From Oceanibaculum pacificum (GTDB taxonomy: Bacteria; Pseudomonadota; Alphaproteobacteria; Oceanibaculales; Oceanibaculaceae), in assembly GCF_001618175.1 (NCBI RefSeq), contig NZ_LPXN01000138.1, positions 1-64,000 of the forward strand: a stretch of 64,000 nucleotides of DNA, written 5' to 3'. The position numbers and the translations under genes were made by a program. Shown piece by piece: positions 46,664 to 55,393 of this stretch; positions within the stretch are counted from its first letter, which is position 1; each line of letters begins with the position of its first letter. The notes under the pieces are model-generated. The model saw only the letters and a program-made list of their open reading frames with translations. It was not told the DNA's origin and made no database searches.

Positions 46664-46691
46664 TTTGAACGCCGGGCAATCCGCAATCGTC
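46664..46691 (+). promoter_or_regulatory. FecI1-type promoter before the system 1 receptor
   Basis: TTTGAACG (46664-46671), 16 bases, CGTC (46688-46691), the same elements and spacing as before fecR1. The ten-T run at 46657-46666 forms the upstream part of the -35 region. Confidence 0.65.
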
Positions 46692-46710
46692 TCTAAGTCA
46701 GATATTAAAA

Positions 46711-46727
46711 ATGCGTCGTAATCGCAT
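46711..46727. promoter_or_regulatory. Iron-regulator-like dyad before the system 1 receptor
   Basis: ATGCG-N7-CGCAT. The same arms and spacing occur before the system 2 receptor (55351-55367). It fits the outer bases of a TGCGAAT-N-ATTCGCA-type box. It lies just after the predicted promoter, a good place for repression. A further palindrome ATTGCGCGCAAT lies at 46734-46745. Confidence 0.55.
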
Positions 46728-46773
46728 CTGATGATTGCGCGCAATTTCCTGTCTGGAGGGGGAGTTGACGGAG

Positions 46774-49020
46774 ATGACGAAGGGGCACGGGAATTCGCGG
46801 CGATGGGCCGCGGCGCTGGCAATGTCGACCGCGCTGGCCACCACGCTTGTCGCGCTGCCGACGGCTGGCCAGGCGCAAGGCACGGGGCCAGCCACCGCTC
46901 AGACGCAGCAGCGCAGCTTCAACATTCCGCCGCAGCCAATGCCGGAGGCGCTGTCCCTGTTCGGCCGGCAGTCGGGCATGCAGGTTTCCGCCAATGGCGA
47001 TGCGGTGCGCGGCGCGCGCACCCAGGGCGTCAGCGGCACGATGGCCCCGGAAATCGCCTTGCAGCAGCTTCTCGCCGGTACCGGCCTCAGCTTCCGCCTG
47101 GAGCAGGGCGGCGCGGTGATTGTCGCCGCGCCGTCGACCAGCGGTTCGGCGACCATGCTGAGCCCCGTCATGGTGCAGGGTGCGGCGGTCGCGGACAAGC
47201 ATGCCGGGGCGGCCGACCGGGCCAACTCGATCACCATCGGCCTGGAGGATCTGGAGCGGCGTAACCCGAGTTCGCTGAAGGAAGTGTTCGCCGGCGAGGC
47301 CAGCGTTTCCGTCGGCGGCGGCCAGCCGATGAGCCAGAAGGTCTATGTGCAGGGCGTGGAGGAGACCAACCTCGCCATCACCATCGATGGCGCGCGGCAG
47401 AACAACAAGGTGTTCCACCACAACGCCACCAATCTGATCGACCCGTCGCTGCTGAAGCTGGCGCGCGTCGATCCGGGCGTCGCCCCGGCCGATGCCGGTC
47501 CCGGCGCCCTGGGCGGCTCCATCGTCTACGAGACGGTCGACGTGGCCGATGTGCTGGAGCCGGGCCGTTCGGTCGGCGGCTTCCTCAGCAGCGAGTACAA
47601 CACGAATGGCGACAGCCTGGCCTATAGCGGCTCGGCCTATGGCCGTTCCCAGGGCTTCGAAGTGCTGGGCTTCTACAAGAATTCCGACGGCAGCAACTAC
47701 AAGGATGGCGATGGCCGTTCCGTCGAGGGCACCGGCGCCGGCCTGGAAAGCGTGCTGGGCAAGGTCGGCTTCGAGAGCGACAGCGGCCACCGCTTCGAAT
47801 TCTCCGCCGAGCAGGTGCATGACGAGGCGGTGCGCCCGTTCCGCGCCAATATCGGCCGGCTGACCAACCGCAATGAAGGGCTGCGGCTCTACGATCTGAA
47901 GCGCCAGAACTTCGCCTTCAACTATTCCACGCCGAATGCCGATGGCATGTGGGACCCGAAGGCGGTGCTGGGCTATGGCCGCACCGAGGTCGGCGTGCCG
48001 ACGCCGTTCGGCAGCGTCGGCGAGACCAGCAGCCTGTCCGGCAAGCTGGAGAACAACTTCAACTTCAGCCCCGGCAACACGCTGACGGTCGGCGTCGATT
48101 TCTACGACGACAAGGCGGAATACGACGATCCGACGGTCAGCATCTACGAGGCGTCCACCAATGTCGGCCTGTACGCCCAGGCGCGCATAACCCCGGTCGA
48201 CCGGCTGCGGCTGTCCTTCGGCATGCGCGGCGACCAGAACTGGTTCGAAGGCACCGACGGCACCGAGATCGATCATGCCGGCCTGTCCGGCAACGCCTCG
48301 GCGGCCTATGACGCGACCGACTGGCTGACGCTGAAGGCGGGCTATTCCCGGGTTTTCGGCGGCATCACCCTGGCCGAGAACTTCATCCTGAACGAGAACT
48401 GGTCCTATGCCGGCGGCATCGAACCGGTGCGCGCCGAGAACATGACCCTGGGCTTCGAGACGCATCATCGCGGCTTCACCTTCGGGGCCGGCATCTTCCG
48501 CAGCGATTTCGACAATGCCCGCAACGAGACCTTCGGCGGCGGCCCGCAGATCACCTCGGATTTCGAGACCCAGGGCTACAACATCTCGGTCGGCTATAAT
48601 TGGGGTCCCGGCTTCGCCCGGCTGACCTATACCGACACCGATTTCGAGATCGACGGCATCACCGGCGATTCGGATTTCGGCCAATATCTCGGCACGCCGA
48701 TCGGCCAGATCTTCGCTTTCGAGGTCGCCCACAGCTTCGCCCGCACCGGCCTGACCCTTGGCGGCACTCTGGATGTGGCGCTGGAAAACGAGGACCCCGC
48801 CGGCGTCGGGCTGCAGCCGCTGGGTTCCTACGAATCCCTGAGCCTGTTTGCTGAATACCAGCCGCCGACGCTGCAATTCCTGACCCTGCGGGTGGAGGCG
48901 AACAATTTGTTCGACGAGACCTATGCCGACCGTGCCACCTATGGCCAGGAATTCGGCAATGTGATCCCGCTCTATGAGCCGGGCCGTTCCTTTCTCGTGA
49001 AAGCGAAGGTCACCTTCTGA
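46774..49020 (+). CDS. TonB-dependent receptor with STN signalling domain, system 1
   Basis: A 748-residue outer-membrane receptor. The signal peptide ends near AQAQG. The STN domain (FNIPPQPMPEALSLFGRQSG then MQVSANGDAVRG) contacts FecR. The plug follows (VYVQGVEETNLAITIDGARQ, AGPGALGGSIVYETVD-like GPGALGGSIVYET) and resembles the heme/hemoglobin/transferrin receptor group. The beta-barrel ends in aromatic KAKVTF. GGAGGGGGAG nine bases before ATG 46774 decides the start. It begins the ABC-transporter operon. Ligand: ferric siderophore or heme-like; not decidable here. Confidence 0.9.
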   Translation: MTKGHGNSRRWAAALAMSTALATTLVALPTAGQAQGTGPATAQTQQRSFNIPPQPMPEALSLFGRQSGMQVSANGDAVRGARTQGVSGTMAPEIALQQLLAGTGLSFRLEQGGAVIVAAPSTSGSATMLSPVMVQGAAVADKHAGAADRANSITIGLEDLERRNPSSLKEVFAGEASVSVGGGQPMSQKVYVQGVEETNLAITIDGARQNNKVFHHNATNLIDPSLLKLARVDPGVAPADAGPGALGGSIVYETVDVADVLEPGRSVGGFLSSEYNTNGDSLAYSGSAYGRSQGFEVLGFYKNSDGSNYKDGDGRSVEGTGAGLESVLGKVGFESDSGHRFEFSAEQVHDEAVRPFRANIGRLTNRNEGLRLYDLKRQNFAFNYSTPNADGMWDPKAVLGYGRTEVGVPTPFGSVGETSSLSGKLENNFNFSPGNTLTVGVDFYDDKAEYDDPTVSIYEASTNVGLYAQARITPVDRLRLSFGMRGDQNWFEGTDGTEIDHAGLSGNASAAYDATDWLTLKAGYSRVFGGITLAENFILNENWSYAGGIEPVRAENMTLGFETHHRGFTFGAGIFRSDFDNARNETFGGGPQITSDFETQGYNISVGYNWGPGFARLTYTDTDFEIDGITGDSDFGQYLGTPIGQIFAFEVAHSFARTGLTLGGTLDVALENEDPAGVGLQPLGSYESLSLFAEYQPPTLQFLTLRVEANNLFDETYADRATYGQEFGNVIPLYEPGRSFLVKAKVTF

Positions 49021-49022
49021 GC

Positions 49023-50141
49023 ATGCGGGCGTTCCTCATCGTCGCCGGGTTGCTGGCGGCACTGTTCTCCCCGGCGCGGGCGGAACGGATCGACATTGTC
49101 GACCGGGCCGGCCGCGCCGTGTCGGTTCAGCTGCCGGTGGAGCGCTTCGTCATCGGCGAGGGGCGCTATATTCCGCTGCTGGCCCTGCTGCGCCCGGAAA
49201 ACCCTGTGGCCGGGCTGGTCGGCACCATGTCGCCGCTGAGTCATACCGAGCCGGCGCTGGAGGCGCAGCTTTTCGAGCGCTTCCCGGCGGCGCGCGACAT
49301 CGCCCTGTTCGGCAGCAACAGCGCCGACAGCGTGTCGGTCGAGAAGATCATCGATCTGCAGCCGCAGCTCGCCATTTTCGGCCTCAGCGATCATGGGCCG
49401 GGGGCGAAGCATGCCGAATTGCTGCGCCAGCTGGAAGCGGCCGGCATTGCGGTGGTGTTCATCGATTTCCGGCTCAACCCGATGACCAACACGCTGCCCT
49501 CCATCGATCTTCTTGGCCGGCTGCTGGGGGCAGAGGACCGCGCCGCCGACTATGCCGCCTTCTATCGCGGGCGGCTGAAGACTATCCGCGAGCGCGTCGC
49601 CCAGGCGAAGACCCGCCCCAGCGTGTTCGTGCAGGCCCATCCTGGCCGCTTCGATTGCTGCTGGGGCATGGCCGAGGGCATGCTGGGCCCCTTCGTCGGC
49701 CTGGCGGGTGGGCACAATATAGCCGATGCCGTCGCCCCCGGCCCCACCGCGCAGCACACGGCGGAGTTCCTGCTGACCGAGAATCCCGATGTATGGATCG
49801 GCACTGCCAGCGGCACGCCGGCGGAATATCGCGCCGGCGGCAGCCCGGTGGCGCTCGGCGCGGGCATCTCAGCGCAGGATGCCGCCGATAGCCTGAAGCG
49901 CTATCTGTCCGCCCCGGAATTCCAGGCGATGGATGCGGTGCGCGGCGGGCGGGCGCACGCGGTCTGGCATAATTTCTATAATTCGCCGTTCAATATCGTG
50001 GCGCTGGAAGCCTTTGCGGTGTGGATGCATCCTGATCTGTTCGGCGATCTCGACCCGCAGCGCACCCTGGCGCATATCTACGAGGCCTATCTGCCCTTCA
50101 CGCTCGAAGGCACCTATTTCGCCACGGTGCCGCGTGACTGA
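49023..50141 (+). CDS. Ferric-siderophore/heme-type ABC binding protein
   Basis: A 372-residue periplasmic protein with a signal peptide (MRAFLIVAGLLAALFSPARA) and a FepB/BtuF-like fold: DRAGRAVSVQLPVERFVIGE, IIDLQPQLAIFGLSDHGPGA, VFVQAHPGRFDCCWGMAEGM. It starts two bases after the receptor stop and overlaps the permease start by eight bases, so it receives the receptor's cargo in the periplasm. Confidence 0.88.
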   Translation: MRAFLIVAGLLAALFSPARAERIDIVDRAGRAVSVQLPVERFVIGEGRYIPLLALLRPENPVAGLVGTMSPLSHTEPALEAQLFERFPAARDIALFGSNSADSVSVEKIIDLQPQLAIFGLSDHGPGAKHAELLRQLEAAGIAVVFIDFRLNPMTNTLPSIDLLGRLLGAEDRAADYAAFYRGRLKTIRERVAQAKTRPSVFVQAHPGRFDCCWGMAEGMLGPFVGLAGGHNIADAVAPGPTAQHTAEFLLTENPDVWIGTASGTPAEYRAGGSPVALGAGISAQDAADSLKRYLSAPEFQAMDAVRGGRAHAVWHNFYNSPFNIVALEAFAVWMHPDLFGDLDPQRTLAHIYEAYLPFTLEGTYFATVPRD

Positions 50142-51183
50142 CGCCGCCCCGTCGCTGCATGCCCGCTTCGGCCATATCCAGCGCCGGCGGGCGCTGGTCC
50201 TCGGGCTGCTGACGCTGGCCCTGCTGCTGTGCCTCGGCCTCGATCTGATGGCCGGGCCGGCCGGGCTGACCGCCGAGCAGATTCTGCGTGGGCTGTTCGA
50301 TCCCGAAAGCCTGGAACTGCGCCACCGCATCATCCTGTGGCAGGTGCGTCTGCCCGATGCGCTGATCGCGCTGTCGGTCGGCGCGGCGCTGGGGCTGGCG
50401 GGGGTCGAGACCCAGACCATCCTGGACAATCCGCTGGCCAGCCCGTTCACGCTGGGCGTCTCCTCCTCCGCCATGCTGGGGGCGGGTATCGCCATCGTGC
50501 TGGCCCCGGCGCTGCCCTTCGTGCCGGAAACCGCGGTGCTGCCGGTCATGGCGCTGATCTTCGCGCTAGGCTGCGGCGGGCTGATCCTGCTGGTGGTGCG
50601 GTTCGTCGGCGGGGCGCGGGAGACCGTGGTGCTGTTCGGCATCGCCATGGTGTTCCTGTGCAATGCGCTGACCTCGGCGCTGCACTACATCGCCGATGCC
50701 GACGGCATCCAGCAGATCGTGTTCTGGACCATCGGCAACCTGACCAAGGCGGGCTGGACCGAGGTGTGGATCGTCACCGCCTGCTTCCTGGCCGTGCTGC
50801 CCTTCAGCCTGCGCCATGTCTGGTTGATGACGCTGCTGCGCGGCGGCGAGGCGCATGCCCGCAGCGTCGGCATCGATGTTGCCCGGCTGCGGCTCTGGGT
50901 GATCCTGCGATCGTCGATCCTGACCGCCTTCGCGGTCTGCTTCGTCGGCACCATTGCCTTCATCGGGCTGGTCGGCCCGCATATCGCGCGGCTGCTGCTG
51001 GGCGAGGATCACCGCATGCTGGTGCCCGGCTCGGCCTTGTGCGGCGCGCTGATCCTTTCCGCCGCCTCCTTCCTGTCGAAGGCACTGATCCCCGGCGCGA
51101 TCATCCCGGTCGGCATCCTGACCGCGCTGGTCGGCGTGCCGGTGCTGCTGGCGCTGCTGATCGGCCAGCGGAGGCGGCCATGA
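50134..51183 (+). CDS. FecCD-family ABC permease
   Basis: A 349-residue permease of the iron-siderophore family. It has LRHRIILWQVRLPDALIALS, GAALGLAGVETQTILDNPLA (family SAVGAALAxAGxxxQxxxrNPLA block) and GTIAFIGLVGPHIARLLLGE. GTG 50134 overlaps the upstream stop (GTGACTGA); its stop overlaps the ATPase start. It probably works as a homodimer. Confidence 0.92.
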   Translation: MTDAAPSLHARFGHIQRRRALVLGLLTLALLLCLGLDLMAGPAGLTAEQILRGLFDPESLELRHRIILWQVRLPDALIALSVGAALGLAGVETQTILDNPLASPFTLGVSSSAMLGAGIAIVLAPALPFVPETAVLPVMALIFALGCGGLILLVVRFVGGARETVVLFGIAMVFLCNALTSALHYIADADGIQQIVFWTIGNLTKAGWTEVWIVTACFLAVLPFSLRHVWLMTLLRGGEAHARSVGIDVARLRLWVILRSSILTAFAVCFVGTIAFIGLVGPHIARLLLGEDHRMLVPGSALCGALILSAASFLSKALIPGAIIPVGILTALVGVPVLLALLIGQRRRP

Positions 51184-51977
51184 CCAGGCTGCGGGCGCAG
51201 GGCGTATCGGCGCGCTATGGCCGCACGCAGATCCTGTTCGACGTCACGCTGCCGGATCTGGCTGAGGGCGAGATACTGGGGCTGCTGGGGCCGAACGCCT
51301 CGGGCAAATCCACCCTGATGCGCTGCCTGTCGCGCGAGATGCGGGCCGAGGGGCTGATCGCGCTGGACGGTGTGGCGCAAGGGGATTACGGCGCGACGGG
51401 CTGGCGCGACAAGGTGGCGGCGATGCCGCAATCGCCGCCCTCGCCATCCGCCCTGCTGCCGACGGAGCTGATGTGGAGCACCGCGCGCGCCCTGGCGCTG
51501 GACATACCCGATGCCGCGCTGGCGGCGCGCATCGAGGCGATGTTCGCCGCCCTTGGCCTGTCCTCGGTCGCGCTGTCGCCGCTGCACACCCTGTCCGGCG
51601 GCAAGCGCCAGCTGGTCGGGCTGGCGCTGGCGCTGATCCGCGAGCCGGCGTTGCTGCTGCTCGACGAGCCGACCTCCGCCCTCGACCTGCATTGGCGCAT
51701 GGTGGTGCTGGATCTGGTGCGCGAGCGGCTGGCGCAGCGTGGCGGGGTGGCGATCGCCGCCCTGCACGATATCGACCTGGCGGCGCGCTATTGCGACCGG
51801 CTGGCCCTGCTGAGCCAGGGCCGCATCGTCGCCGCCGGCCGGCCGGCCGAGGTGCTGACGCCGGAGACCCTGGCCGCCGTCTTCCAGGTCGAGGCGGAGA
51901 TCGTGGCGCGGCCCGGCGGCGGCATCCTGGTCCATATCGTGCGGCCGCTGCCCCGGGCGCTGCACCGGCATGGCTGA
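51180..51977 (+). CDS. FepC-type ABC ATPase
   Basis: A 265-residue ATPase. Walker A GPNASGKST, signature LSGGKRQLV, Walker [14 protein letters not shown], switch His in ALHDIDLAARYCD. It is translationally coupled to the permease and to the following MATE gene. It powers import of the iron compound. Confidence 0.92.
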   Translation: MTRLRAQGVSARYGRTQILFDVTLPDLAEGEILGLLGPNASGKSTLMRCLSREMRAEGLIALDGVAQGDYGATGWRDKVAAMPQSPPSPSALLPTELMWSTARALALDIPDAALAARIEAMFAALGLSSVALSPLHTLSGGKRQLVGLALALIREPALLLLDEPTSALDLHWRMVVLDLVRERLAQRGGVAIAALHDIDLAARYCDRLALLSQGRIVAAGRPAEVLTPETLAAVFQVEAEIVARPGGGILVHIVRPLPRALHRHG

Positions 51978-53313
51978 AGCGGGACTGCGCCTTGTGCCCC
52001 TGGCGTTCGCGCTGGGGCTGGCGAATCTGTCGCATATCGCCATCGCGGCGACCGACCTGGTGATGATCGGCTGGCTGGGGCCGGCGGAGCTGGCCGCCGC
52101 ATCGCTGGCCAGCCATCTGTTCTATCTGCCGCTGTTCTGCCTGCTGGGCTTCGTCGGCGGGGCGGGCGCGCCGCTTGCCCGGCTGCTCGGCGCGGGCGAT
52201 CTGGCGGACGCGCGCGGCACGGTGACGGCGCTGGCGGCCGTCGGGGGCGTCCTTCTGCTGCCGATCCTGGCGCTGTCGGTGGCCGGGGAGGCGCTGCTGC
52301 TGTCCTTCGGCCAGGAACCCGGCCTGGCGCTGGCCGCTGGGCCATATCTTGCCTGGCTTGCCTGGTCCTCGCCCTGTATCGCGGTGTTCGCGGCGCTGTG
52401 GACAATCGCCGCCGTGCGCGGCCATGCCGCCGCCGTCAGCCGGATTTCGCTGCTGGCGATACCGGTGAACGCCGCCGGCAATGCGCTGTTCATGTTCGGT
52501 CTGCTGGGCCTGCCGGAACTGGGCCTTGTCGGCGCGGGCGTGGCCACCTTCCTGACGGTCCTGCTGAAGATGCTGGCGCTGCTCTTCTGGCTGTACCGGC
52601 GCGGCGCGCTGGCCGGGCTGCTCGGCGGATGGAGCCTCGCCAGCCTGCGGCGGCATCTGCCGGAAGTACTGTCCTATGGCGCGCCGATGGCGGTGCTGGA
52701 AGGCGCCACCATGGGCTTCTTCGCGGCCATCGCGATGATGACCGGCCTGCTGGGCGCGGCGGCGCTGGCCGCCAACGCCATCGCGCTGCAGGCGGCGGAG
52801 GTCGGCATCGCCTTCCTGTTCGGCATCGGCGAGGCCGCGACCATCGTCATCGCCTTCCATCGCGGGCAGGAGAATGGCGCGCGCTACCGTCGGGCCATCC
52901 GCCAGGCGCTGGCGGCGGCGCTGGCGGTTTCGGCGCTGTATGGCGCTTTCCTGGCGCTGGCGCGCGGGCCGCTGGTCGCGCTGGTGCTCGAACCGGGCGT
53001 GCCTTTCGCAACAGAGACGGCGGCGCTGGCCCAGCTCGTCCTGCTGTTCGCCGCCGCCAGCCTGCCGCTGGATTGCGGACGCATCGCGCTGGTCGGAATC
53101 CTGCGCGGCCTGGGCGATGCCCGATGGCCGGCCGGCATCGCCATTCTCGGCCTCTGGAGCGCCGGCATTCCCGTGGCGGCCTGGCTCAGCCTTGGCCAAG
53201 GCGTGGGGCTGCCCGGTATCTGGACCGGCATGCTGGTGGCGATGGCGCTCGTCTCCGCCGCCCTGTTCCAGCGCCTGCGGAGAGTTTTAAACCAGGAAAG
53301 GATGGTTTCATGA
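51970..53313 (+). CDS. MATE-family efflux transporter
   Basis: A 447-residue inner-membrane protein with twelve hydrophobic segments and MATE features (ATDLVMIGWLGPAELAAASL, GNALFMFGLLGLPELGLVGA, LPLDCGRIALVGILRGLGDA). It overlaps the ATPase gene by eight bases, so it is made with the iron importer. It may export a siderophore or a processed ligand; the family normally extrudes cationic compounds using Na+ or H+. Confidence 0.9.
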   Translation: MAEAGLRLVPLAFALGLANLSHIAIAATDLVMIGWLGPAELAAASLASHLFYLPLFCLLGFVGGAGAPLARLLGAGDLADARGTVTALAAVGGVLLLPILALSVAGEALLLSFGQEPGLALAAGPYLAWLAWSSPCIAVFAALWTIAAVRGHAAAVSRISLLAIPVNAAGNALFMFGLLGLPELGLVGAGVATFLTVLLKMLALLFWLYRRGALAGLLGGWSLASLRRHLPEVLSYGAPMAVLEGATMGFFAAIAMMTGLLGAAALAANAIALQAAEVGIAFLFGIGEAATIVIAFHRGQENGARYRRAIRQALAAALAVSALYGAFLALARGPLVALVLEPGVPFATETAALAQLVLLFAAASLPLDCGRIALVGILRGLGDARWPAGIAILGLWSAGIPVAAWLSLGQGVGLPGIWTGMLVAMALVSAALFQRLRRVLNQERMVS

Positions 53314-53594
53314 AGATCTCGGAAAGCCGGGTGGAAACGCAGAATGCCGGCCGTTATCTGGCCCAGCTGTGCAAGCATTTCGCCCATAAGCTGCCGGTGG
53401 AGCTGGACGACACCGTCGGCAGCATCGCCTTTTCCATCGGCATCTGCCGGCTGGAGGCGCAGCCAGCGGCGTTGCTGATGCGCTGCGAATCGCCGGATGC
53501 GGCAGCACTAGACCAGTTGCAGACGGTGATCGCCGACCATGTCGCCCGGTTTGGCTGGCGCGAAGCCCCGGAAATCGTGTGGCGCAGCCGTTAA
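53310..53594 (+). CDS. DUF2218 protein
   Basis: A 94-residue cytoplasmic protein with YLAQLCKHFAHKLPVELDD and the C-terminal half LDQLQTVIADHVARFGWREA, the DUF2218 pattern. The LCKHFAHK stretch puts one Cys and two His together and could bind metal. Its ATG overlaps the MATE stop (ATGA). It ends the operon. Members often sit beside siderophore genes; function unknown. Confidence 0.8.
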   Translation: MKISESRVETQNAGRYLAQLCKHFAHKLPVELDDTVGSIAFSIGICRLEAQPAALLMRCESPDAAALDQLQTVIADHVARFGWREAPEIVWRSR

Positions 53595-53667
53595 TCGAGA
53601 GGTACAAGCGCTTGCGGGAATCTGCGCAAGGCCGCCCTCGCCGTCGGCGGAACCGCCATTTGTTGAT

Positions 53668-53682
53668 TGCGAGTAAGAAGCA
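53668..53682. promoter_or_regulatory. Weak Fur-like site before fecI2
   Basis: TGCGAGTAAGAAGCA has the outer bases of the TGCGAAT-N-ATTCGCA pattern with four mismatches inside, flanked by ATTGC and GCAAT arms. It lies about 40 bases before fecI2. This is weaker than the boxes at fecI1 and fecI3. Confidence 0.35.
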
Positions 53683-53722
53683 ATAACGATACCTCTCAAG
53701 GGTCCAGGAGAGGGAAGCGCCG

Positions 53723-54238
53723 GTGACGGTCGATAAGCATGGAGAAGCCGGAGAGGCGGCGGCGCTGTTCGCGCAGCACCATCAGGCGCTGTGCCGGTTC
53801 CTGACCCACTTCCTGGGCTCGCGCGACCAGGCGGCTGATCTGGCGCAGGAATCCTATCTTCGCTTCCTGAAGGCGGTGCGTGAGACCCCGGCCCAGGATG
53901 GGCGGGGGCTGCTGTTCACCATTGCCGCCAATCTGGCCCGCGACGTGCGCCGCCAGCAGGCGCGCCGGCCGCATGTCGATATCGTGACGGTGGCGGCATC
54001 GCTGCCGAGTCCCGCCGCCTCGCCGGAAGTGACGCTGGAGGCGCGGCGGCGGCTGGCGCTGGTGCGCGACGCCATCGCCGAATTGCCGCCACGCAGCCGG
54101 GAGGTGTTCTTGCTGTTCCGCCTGGAAGGGCTGAGCTATCGCGACATCGCCGGGCGTCTGGGCATCTCGCCGCGCACCGTGGAATATCACGTGCAGCACG
54201 CCCTGCGCCTGTGCCATCGCAAAATGCGCGGCGGCTGA
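53723..54238 (+). CDS. FecI-type ECF sigma factor, system 2
   Basis: A 171-residue sigma factor. Region 2 is DQAADLAQESYLRFLKAV with ARDVRRQQARR. Region 4 is IAELPPRSREVFLLFRLEGL then SYRDIAGRLGISPRTVEYHV. GTG 53723 has AGGAGAGGG upstream. It precedes fecR2 and the second receptor and should read the promoters at 54239 and 55310. Confidence 0.9.
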   Translation: MTVDKHGEAGEAAALFAQHHQALCRFLTHFLGSRDQAADLAQESYLRFLKAVRETPAQDGRGLLFTIAANLARDVRRQQARRPHVDIVTVAASLPSPAASPEVTLEARRRLALVRDAIAELPPRSREVFLLFRLEGLSYRDIAGRLGISPRTVEYHVQHALRLCHRKMRGG

Positions 54239-54269
54239 CCCCGTGATTCGTGACGGCCGAGCGTCCTAT
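54239..54269 (+). promoter_or_regulatory. FecI2-type promoter before fecR2
   Basis: CCCCGTGATT (54239-54248), 13 bases, CGTCCTAT (54262-54269). The same arrangement, CCCCGTAATC-N13-CGTCCTAT, lies before the system 2 receptor. Because it lies beyond GTG 54250, it moves the likely fecR2 start downstream. Confidence 0.65.
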
Positions 54270-54315
54270 AATCATGACTCTGTTTCCCTCCCGGATCGGA
54301 CAAAGCCGCGTCGCC

Positions 54316-55302
54316 ATGCCGAACCCGTCTGCACCTGACGAAGAGCGCATCGTGGACGATGCCAGTGGCTGGTTTGCCCGGCTGCATGCCGACGATGCGA
54401 CCCCGGCCGATTGGCGGGCCTTCCATGCATGGCACGATTCCGACCCGCGTCACGCGGCCGCCTGGAGCGAGATCGAGGCGATCTTTGCCGCCAGCGGCGC
54501 CGTGGCGATGGAGCCGCGCATCGCCGGCATGACGCCGCGCGCGCCGCGTCCTGGCCTGCGACCGGCCCGCTGGGCCATGGCGGCCGCCATTCTGCTGATG
54601 GTCGGGGCGCGGGTGGGGCCGGATATCTGGATCGATCTGCGCGCCGACTACCGCACCGGCGGGCAGGAACGGCACCAGCAAGTGCTGGCCGATGGCAGCC
54701 GGGTGGAACTTAATGTGGATAGCGCGCTGGAGATCGCCGGCAGCGCGACGGAACGGCGCGTGCGGTTGCTGCGTGGGGAAGCCTTCTTCGAAATCGTGCC
54801 GGATGCGGATCGGCCCTTCGTGGTCGAGACCGCCTATGGCGCGGTCCGGGTGACCGGCACGGCCTTTGCGGTGCGGCTGCTGCCGGAAGGGGCCAAGGTG
54901 ACGGTCGCGCAGGGCACGGTCGAGGTGTTACCCGGAAGGAGCGACGGGGAGGGCGTGGGACAGGGCGACGAAGGGGCGGTCGTGCTGCGCGCCGGCCAGT
55001 CGGTCCGCACCCAGGCGATGGCGACGGGGCCGGTAGAGACGGTCGATGTCGCCTCCCTGCTGGCCTGGCGCGGCGGTCGGATCGTTTTCCGGCAGCGGCC
55101 GCTGGGCCAGGTGCTGGCGGAGTTGGAGCGTTATCGCCCCGGCATGATCCTGCTGCTGGACGACACGCTGGCGCAGCGGCCGGTGACCGGCGCGTTCGAT
55201 ATCGAGAATACCGACCGCGCGCTCTCCGCTCTGGCGGCGGTGATGAAGCTGGAAATCCGCCGGTTCTCGCCCCTGGTCACGGTGATTTCGGCGCGGTCGT
55301 AA
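54316..55302 (+). CDS. FecR-type anti-sigma regulator, system 2
   Basis: A 328-residue regulator. The cytoplasmic part has DDASGWFARLHADDATPADW and AWHDSDPRHAAAWSEIEAIF; one membrane helix follows (WAMAAAILLMVGARVGPDIW); then the FecR domain (LADGSRVELNVDSALEI, RRVRLLRGEAFFEIVPDADR). ATG 54316 is chosen because the predicted promoter ends at 54269; the frame is open to GTG 54250 and has another ATG at 54274. It controls FecI2. Confidence 0.88.
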   Translation: MPNPSAPDEERIVDDASGWFARLHADDATPADWRAFHAWHDSDPRHAAAWSEIEAIFAASGAVAMEPRIAGMTPRAPRPGLRPARWAMAAAILLMVGARVGPDIWIDLRADYRTGGQERHQQVLADGSRVELNVDSALEIAGSATERRVRLLRGEAFFEIVPDADRPFVVETAYGAVRVTGTAFAVRLLPEGAKVTVAQGTVEVLPGRSDGEGVGQGDEGAVVLRAGQSVRTQAMATGPVETVDVASLLAWRGGRIVFRQRPLGQVLAELERYRPGMILLLDDTLAQRPVTGAFDIENTDRALSALAAVMKLEIRRFSPLVTVISARS

Positions 55303-55309
55303 AAAATCA

Positions 55310-55340
55310 CCCCGTAATCGGCCCGCCTTTGTCGTCCTAT
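55310..55340 (+). promoter_or_regulatory. FecI2-type promoter before the system 2 receptor
   Basis: CCCCGTAATC (55310-55319), 13 bases, CGTCCTAT (55333-55340). It matches the fecR2 promoter in both elements and spacing, and differs from the system 1 promoters at the -35. Confidence 0.65.
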
Positions 55341-55350
55341 CGGCAGGGGA

Positions 55351-55367
55351 ATGCGAGTGCGTCGCAT
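55351..55367. promoter_or_regulatory. Iron-regulator-like dyad before the system 2 receptor
   Basis: ATGCG-N7-CGCAT, as before the system 1 receptor, and likewise directly after the promoter. The middle bases differ between the two, so the arms are what is conserved. Confidence 0.55.
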
Positions 55368-55393
55368 TTTTAGAACGATAGGGGCGTTGGACG

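Noticed and set aside
46657-46666. Ten-T run after fecR1 as an intrinsic terminator
   Set aside because: No GC-rich stem precedes it. It fits better as the upstream part of the receptor promoter.
46705-48876. 723-codon minus-strand frame opposite receptor 1
   Set aside because: It has Ala/Gly/Arg-biased low-complexity content typical of antisense to a high-GC TonB receptor. No ribosome binding site or family match was seen.
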